NCBI RefSeq assembly: GCF_003443875.1
Contig: NZ_CP027482.1
Location: 2,418,001 to 2,482,000, forward strand
DNA: 64,000 bases
Origin: Aeromicrobium sp. A1-2
GTDB lineage: Bacteria; Actinomycetota; Actinomycetes; Propionibacteriales; Nocardioidaceae
Reading direction: 5' to 3'
The position numbers and the translations under genes were made by a program. Positions 59,685 through 64,000 of this stretch are shown here, piece by piece (the first letter of the stretch is position 1; each line of letters begins with the position of its first letter). The notes under the pieces are model-generated. The model was not told the DNA's origin and ran no database searches. It was given only the letters and a program-made list of their open reading frames with translations.

Positions 59685-60911
59685 TCAGCGGTTGACGGCC
59701 TTGAGGTCCTCGTCCCAGTAGTTGCCGGTCCAGGCATTGCCCGAATCGCCCAGGTCGAACGACGCGACGACTCCGTAGTAGCCGCATCGCGGCGAGTACT
59801 TCTTGCTGAACCGGTTGTTGATGAACCGAATGTTCGCGGTCTTGCCCTTCTGTCCAGCGCCGCCGTAGACGCAATAACCACCACCGGCGAGCAGGTTGTC
59901 CTCGACCAGGTTGTTCTTCTGGGTCCCGAAGTCCTGGTAGAACGCCACGGCCGCGGTCTGGTCGTACTGGTTGAAGATCGTGTTGTGTCGCACCGTCATG
60001 CCACCGGAACCGTTGGACGCGACGCCCACATCGTGCGAGAGGCCGGGCACCGAGGCCATGCCGTGGATGTAGGAGTCCTCCACCAAGCCACCTCCGGAGG
60101 AGACGCCCGCACTGCAGGCGTGGATGTTGACCCTCTTGACCGTGGGCTTGGAGTCGCCGATGTTGAAGACACAGGCGATGTCCTGCTGGCTGCCCACCGG
60201 GGTCATGATCTCGGAATCCACGATCGTCAGGTTGTCCGCGCCGGGCCGCACGATGACGACCCAGTCCGCCGTTCCGACGCCCCGGCCGCCAGTCACACGG
60301 GTGTTCTTGATCGTGACGTTCTTGGCCGTCACGTTGATTTCACCCCGGATGTCGAGACCGTCGATGACCTGGCCGTCCTTTGACGCGTTGACCGAGCCGG
60401 AGGCCTTGAGCTTGACGCCCGCGGGAACTCCTGTGTTGGTCTCGTCGGGGTAGCCACAGGAACTGGGCTTGTCGGCGCAGCCGCCCGTGGTCGGAGCGGT
60501 GGTCGTGGTCGGAGGCGTCGTGGGCCCGTCCGTCGGCGTTGGAGTCGTCGTCGTGGCGGTCGGCGTTGTTGTCGCGGCTGTGGGTGACGGCTTGGGTGTC
60601 GTCACCGGAGTCGACGTCACGCTGCGGCAGAACTTCGCCTTGCGGAGCACGTGCTGCTTCGGGGTCCGGTGGGTGTACCGCCACCAGTGGTGCCGGTGCT
60701 GGACCCGGGCGATGCACTTATGCCAGCTCGCTGCACTCTTGGCCTTCGCGGACTGCTCGCCACCGACCGATGGTCGCGAGTGGTTGCTGGTCGCGGTCGC
60801 GGCCGAGGATCCGGCGCCGAGCGCGAGGACCAAGCCCACCGCACACACCATCCGGGCTATCACTGTTCCCCGCGGAGTGGTGTTGCTGGCGTTCTTGTGG
60901 CTTCCGTGCAT
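59685..60911 (-). CDS. Secreted right-handed parallel beta-helix protein
   Basis: 408 residues. A signal peptide of about 38 residues (ARMVCAVGLVLALGAGSSAA) is followed by a basic His/Trp-rich segment, then a Thr/Pro-rich linker at about 100-143. The beta-helix domain follows at about 150-400 (VIDGLDIRGEINVTAKNVTI, NLTIVDSEI, GLVEDSYIHG), similar to Pectate_lyase_3/Beta_helix families. No catalytic set is certain, so it may be a glycan lyase, hydrolase or binding protein acting on the local polysaccharide. The 130 nt upstream contain no gene. Confidence 0.85.
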   Translation of the reverse strand: MHGSHKNASNTTPRGTVIARMVCAVGLVLALGAGSSAATATSNHSRPSVGGEQSAKAKSAASWHKCIARVQHRHHWWRYTHRTPKQHVLRKAKFCRSVTSTPVTTPKPSPTAATTTPTATTTTPTPTDGPTTPPTTTTAPTTGGCADKPSSCGYPDETNTGVPAGVKLKASGSVNASKDGQVIDGLDIRGEINVTAKNVTIKNTRVTGGRGVGTADWVVIVRPGADNLTIVDSEIMTPVGSQQDIACVFNIGDSKPTVKRVNIHACSAGVSSGGGLVEDSYIHGMASVPGLSHDVGVASNGSGGMTVRHNTIFNQYDQTAAVAFYQDFGTQKNNLVEDNLLAGGGYCVYGGAGQKGKTANIRFINNRFSKKYSPRCGYYGVVASFDLGDSGNAWTGNYWDEDLKAVNR

Positions 60912-61041
60912 GAATCAGTCTTTCGGTCAGGCCCCGGCTAGCGAATGGTTCGAAAGGTGTCGTTCGAAGGTTCGATCTGCATGAGCGCGGGCCCGATCCG
61001 CGATTCAACCTTGGAAACGTAACACTTTCCCGGAGTTGACT

Positions 61042-62373
61042 TCAAACCGCGCGCGACCTCCTGGCTGGCCCGGATTCCGTCTCCTGGCGGCCGAGCCGGA
61101 TCGTCGCACCGGCCAGGCCGAGCATCAGGAAGTACAACCCTGCCGACATCGGGAAGCTCAGCCCGTCGAAGACCGCGAACGATGCGGCACCGGCCGCGAC
61201 CGCTGCGGCAAGACCCTGCGCCACCTGTCGCGAGAGCAGCTCGGTCTGGCGACGACGCGTCCTCAGCAGGCAGATGATCGCGGTCAGGATCACCGCGACG
61301 AAGGCGCCGAGGCCGACGATTCCCACTTCGATCAACAGGCCGAGAAACTGGTTGTCGAGGATCCGGTAGCTCGGCAGAAACGTCGAGAACCCCCGGCCGA
61401 ACAGGGGTGACTTCTCGATGAATTCCATGGCGATCGGATAGGAACCGGTGCGGGAGAGGGCGCTGCTGTCCCCACCGATCCGGGTGAAGAGCCCGAGCAG
61501 GCTACCCAACATGCCCGGGACCATGATGTAGACGCATACGCCCAGCAGCGCCGCAGCCGCGGCTGCAATCCGCCGTGTGGCAGGGGGCCAGCTCACCGCG
61601 ATGATGAGGCACCCGACCGCCGCGGAGAGCAACGTCGACCGGGAGATCGACAGCGGCACCGAGATCACCAGCGCCAGCACCGGGAACCAGCGGCGCACCG
61701 CTGAGCGTCCGGTGTCGCTGAGCGCCAGGGCCAGCGCGATCGGCAGGATCATCGTGATCACCGCGCCGTACTCGATCGGGTGCGTCGCCATCCCGGTGGG
61801 CCGGGTGAATCCTTCACGCTCGGTGAGGCCGAACAGGCTGTGGTTCGACACCAGACCAGGGATGCTGATTCCGTCAACCAGCGGCTGCCCGGTCACGAAT
61901 TGCGCGATGCCCAAGGTCGCCATGGCTCCACCAGCGGCGACGACCCGCCGCACCAGGACGTGCAGGCGCTCCATGCTGGGAATGCCGTCGTGGGCGACCA
62001 GGAGCACCCCGCCCCAACCGGCAAGCAGCACCATCCCCAGCTGCGCCCCGTTGAACTCGGGTCCGGCGATGGGCCGAATCATCGCCATGACGAAGCTTGC
62101 GAGGAAGGCGAACACCATCAGCAGGAAGGTCCAGCGCAGCGGCTGGAATCCCGCTCCCGTCGATTCGGGCCTCTGGACGTGCGACCAGATCCACCATGCC
62201 AGGCAACCCAGGCCGATTATCGCCGCCGGCGAGCCCGCTCCACCCAAGGGGCCGAGCACGAGCCGTGACGGTATGCCGATCAGTGCGACCAGGTAGATCG
62301 TGAGGACCGTGACCCCGTCGGCCCTGGGCAGACTTCGGAAGCCACGCAGGCTCTCAACGGCAGATACGGCCAC
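61042..62373 (-). CDS. O-antigen ligase/Wzy-type polymerase family membrane protein
   Basis: 443 residues with about eleven to twelve membrane helices. The large periplasmic loop and the conserved block SPLFGRGFSTFLPSYRILDN lie at about 320-345, the position of the WaaL/Wzy_C signature. In a locus with Wzx and Wzz-like proteins it is more likely a polymerase than a lipid A ligase, since the organism has no lipopolysaccharide. The start is GTG 62373. It lies downstream of the Wzz-like gene on the same strand (33 nt gap). Confidence 0.88.
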   Translation of the reverse strand: MAVSAVESLRGFRSLPRADGVTVLTIYLVALIGIPSRLVLGPLGGAGSPAAIIGLGCLAWWIWSHVQRPESTGAGFQPLRWTFLLMVFAFLASFVMAMIRPIAGPEFNGAQLGMVLLAGWGGVLLVAHDGIPSMERLHVLVRRVVAAGGAMATLGIAQFVTGQPLVDGISIPGLVSNHSLFGLTEREGFTRPTGMATHPIEYGAVITMILPIALALALSDTGRSAVRRWFPVLALVISVPLSISRSTLLSAAVGCLIIAVSWPPATRRIAAAAAALLGVCVYIMVPGMLGSLLGLFTRIGGDSSALSRTGSYPIAMEFIEKSPLFGRGFSTFLPSYRILDNQFLGLLIEVGIVGLGAFVAVILTAIICLLRTRRRQTELLSRQVAQGLAAAVAAGAASFAVFDGLSFPMSAGLYFLMLGLAGATIRLGRQETESGPARRSRAV

Positions 62374-62406
62374 GCGTGATCCCCGTCCGGAGCGCCGAGG
62401 ACCTCA

Positions 62407-63111
62407 TCAGGAGTTCCCGCTCGAAGGCCTGATGGCCTGCAGCTCACGCTCGAGGGCGGTCAGGTCGTCGTCGCCGGGGTGCACCCCGAAGAACGCGTCA
62501 GGATCCTTGCGCAGCTTCCGGGCGAGCAGGACACCGTCGAGATACCCCACCAGGAGGAGGGCCCCGAAGATCGTCACGAGCGCGACCAGCACAACCAGTC
62601 GGTACCGGGCCTTGTTGATGGTCTTGGGCACGTCGTCGGTCGCCACGACAGATGTCGTGATCTGCGAGCCCTTCTTGACACCGAGCGATGACTGGAGCCC
62701 CTGAAGCACCAGCGGCACCTCATCCTTCACCGCGTCGAGCTGCCGCTGCGCTCCGGCCTTGGAGCTGTCGACCGCGGTGATCAGCAGGATCGGTGCACTG
62801 GTCGCCACGTCCGAGACGACCTCGTAGTGGCCCGTCGGGGCGCGCTCGGCGATCCGCTCGAGCGCGCTGTCGGCGCTCAGCGCACGCGCCAGCACGTCGA
62901 CGCTCTGCTGGAGGCCACCGAGAAACAGGTAGGGGTTCCCGGAGTCCCCGGTCGTGGTCCGGGGCGGCACCAGGACCAGGCTGGACTTTGCCTCGTAGGT
63001 CGGAGAGATCAGACTCGCGGCCGCCACGGACAGGCCCACGGTCAGCAGCAGGCCCACCGCAACGAGGTACCAGCGGCGTAGCAGGCTCTCGCTCAAGTCG
63101 CGTAGGTACAT
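62407..63111 (-). CDS. Wzz/YveK-type chain-length determinant protein
   Basis: 234 residues with helices at about 12-33 and 170-195 flanking an extracytoplasmic domain. The N-terminus (LRDLSESLLRRWYLVAVG) and YEAKSSLVLVPPRT after helix 1 fit Wzz. The basic C-terminal tail (LARKLRKDPDAFFGVHPGDD) has no kinase domain or Tyr cluster. It regulates polysaccharide chain length with the polymerase encoded next to it. GGAG precedes ATG 63111. Confidence 0.85.
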   Translation of the reverse strand: MYLRDLSESLLRRWYLVAVGLLLTVGLSVAAASLISPTYEAKSSLVLVPPRTTTGDSGNPYLFLGGLQQSVDVLARALSADSALERIAERAPTGHYEVVSDVATSAPILLITAVDSSKAGAQRQLDAVKDEVPLVLQGLQSSLGVKKGSQITTSVVATDDVPKTINKARYRLVVLVALVTIFGALLLVGYLDGVLLARKLRKDPDAFFGVHPGDDDLTALERELQAIRPSSGNS

Positions 63112-63255
63112 GCCGCCTGCTCCTGCCCTGTCAATGAGGTCATTCTACGTTCGATCCTTGGTCGTGGTGGCGGATATCGAAGCAACATTCTCAGCCTGAA
63201 GGGCTGCGTTCTCCCCGTCACACCTGCGATAATCGACCAGTGCTCGGGAGGCGAG

Positions 63256-63936
63256 ATGACAGTTGACGAGGTGCTCAGGACCCTCTGGCGTCGTCGCGTC
63301 CTGAGCATGGTCGGGCTCGTCACGACCGCGGCAGCGCTGACCTTGGTGTGGTCCCACCAGGGCGTCTACTCGAGCCAGGCCAATGTCGTCTTCCTGGCCC
63401 CGTCGACCGTCGAGAAGCCCAACTCTCTGGTTTCCACGACGACTGGCCTGATCTCGATGGCCGGCTACGTCGAGCGGATCGTCAACGCCGGCGTCGAGAA
63501 GCCCGCGACCACGTCGAACGTGACGTTGGTGGGTCGCGGAGTCCGCGACGGTTACTCGGTCGAGCTCCCCGATGCAGGCGGCCAGTGGTCGCACAACTTC
63601 GAGCAGGCACTGCTCAACGTGCAGGTGACCGGGCCCACCGAGAACGTCGTGCGTGCCCGGCTGTCCCGCCTGTTGCGGTCGATCCGCACGACGACCCAGG
63701 ACCTGCAGACCGCTGCTCACGTCCCCGCCTCGCGAACGATCCAGACCGAGGTCACGCCGGCCGCCCCCCGTGTCATCCACGCGACCGGGAGCCGGATGCG
63801 GGCACTCGCGGCGACGCTGCTGCTGGGTGTGGGACTGACCGCAGGCGCGGTCGTGTCGTTCGATCAGCTGGCAGCCCGACGAAGGCAGGCCGCGGAGCGA
63901 CTGCCGGGAGGGCCTGCACGTCCGGTACTGCCTTGA
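63256..63936 (+). CDS. Second Wzz-like protein (polysaccharide co-polymerase)
   Basis: 226 residues. Helix 1 is at about 15-32 (VLSMVGLVTTAAALTLVW), with YSSQANVVFLAPSTVEKPNS after it, and helix 2 at about 183-202 (LAATLLLGVGLTAGAVVSF). The same layout as the minus-strand Wzz-like protein, but the sequences differ clearly. It ends in an Arg/Pro-rich tail without a kinase. ATG 63256 follows GGGAGGCGAG. The 144-nt divergent gap with the other Wzz gene contains GATAAT at about 63227, a possible -10 box. Nothing further is supported to position 64000. Confidence 0.8.
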   Translation: MTVDEVLRTLWRRRVLSMVGLVTTAAALTLVWSHQGVYSSQANVVFLAPSTVEKPNSLVSTTTGLISMAGYVERIVNAGVEKPATTSNVTLVGRGVRDGYSVELPDAGGQWSHNFEQALLNVQVTGPTENVVRARLSRLLRSIRTTTQDLQTAAHVPASRTIQTEVTPAAPRVIHATGSRMRALAATLLLGVGLTAGAVVSFDQLAARRRQAAERLPGGPARPVLP

Positions 63937-64000
63937 GATCAGGGCCGGACGCGTAAGGCGCCGAGGGACGGAGCCGCTCACGCATCACCAGGGCCAGGAA

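Noticed and set aside
63773-64000. Open minus-strand frame entering from the right edge (reads FLALVMRERLRPSAP at the edge)
   Set aside because: It might be the end of a membrane protein gene, but it would overlap the Wzz-like gene by 164 nt antisense and has no distinct motif; sequence beyond the edge is needed.

Overview
The window is chromosomal DNA from a high-GC actinobacterium. The codon bias, frequent GTG starts, an actinobacterial 16S-23S-5S operon with no tRNA in its spacer, and the block mfd / mazG / eno / divIC-like / DUF501 / ppx all point that way. The 16S sequence and gene content fit Propionibacteriales, probably Nocardioidaceae and perhaps close to Aeromicrobium. The genus is an inference from memory, not from a search.

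Layout. 1-20 kb: mostly housekeeping and accessory metabolic genes in short units. These are an MFS exporter fragment, a permease, MsrA, a Mug-type glycosylase, a CYP102-like stand-alone P450 with a divergent TetR, an SDR, an ABC exporter, a pirin/phosphatase pair, an SGNH hydrolase, a BI-1 protein, an fdhD/DUF6457/mobA cluster, trmB, and a fused thiolase-like/enoyl-CoA hydratase protein with its own divergent TetR and operator. 20-29 kb: an aldo/keto reductase, a monooxygenase gene remnant, a tRNA with anticodon UAA, a lactate/2-hydroxyacid dehydrogenase pair, ppx, DUF501, a divIC-like gene with a tandem duplication, enolase, mazG and a SurA-like lipoprotein. 29.4-35.2 kb: one rRNA operon on the minus strand with promoter, leader and terminator. 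35.2-39.3 kb: a PlsC-type acyltransferase and mfd.

39.4-64 kb is an envelope or exopolysaccharide locus that runs past the right edge. It holds glycosyltransferases, an LCP ligase, amino-sugar genes (Gfo/Idh oxidoreductase, epimerase, two DegT aminotransferases, two hexapeptide acetyltransferases), a Wzx-type flippase, an O-antigen ligase/Wzy-type protein, two Wzz-like proteins, a large secreted DUF4082 multidomain protein and a secreted beta-helix protein. Eight genes (46935-57528) form one chain in which every junction overlaps by 4-8 nt, which suggests strict co-translation. The enzymes suggest that nucleotide-linked N-acetylated amino sugars are made, assembled on a lipid carrier, flipped, polymerised with Wzz-type length control, and attached to the wall by the LCP protein.

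Points worth a second look: the thiolase-like/crotonase fusion, the well-folded class I tRNA with anticodon UAA, a two-GT-B glycosyltransferase fusion, three instances of gene decay or duplication (DinB-like remnant, monooxygenase remnant, 71-bp duplication in the divIC-like gene), and about a dozen TANNNT boxes placed 6-7 nt upstream of start codons, which implies widespread leaderless transcription.
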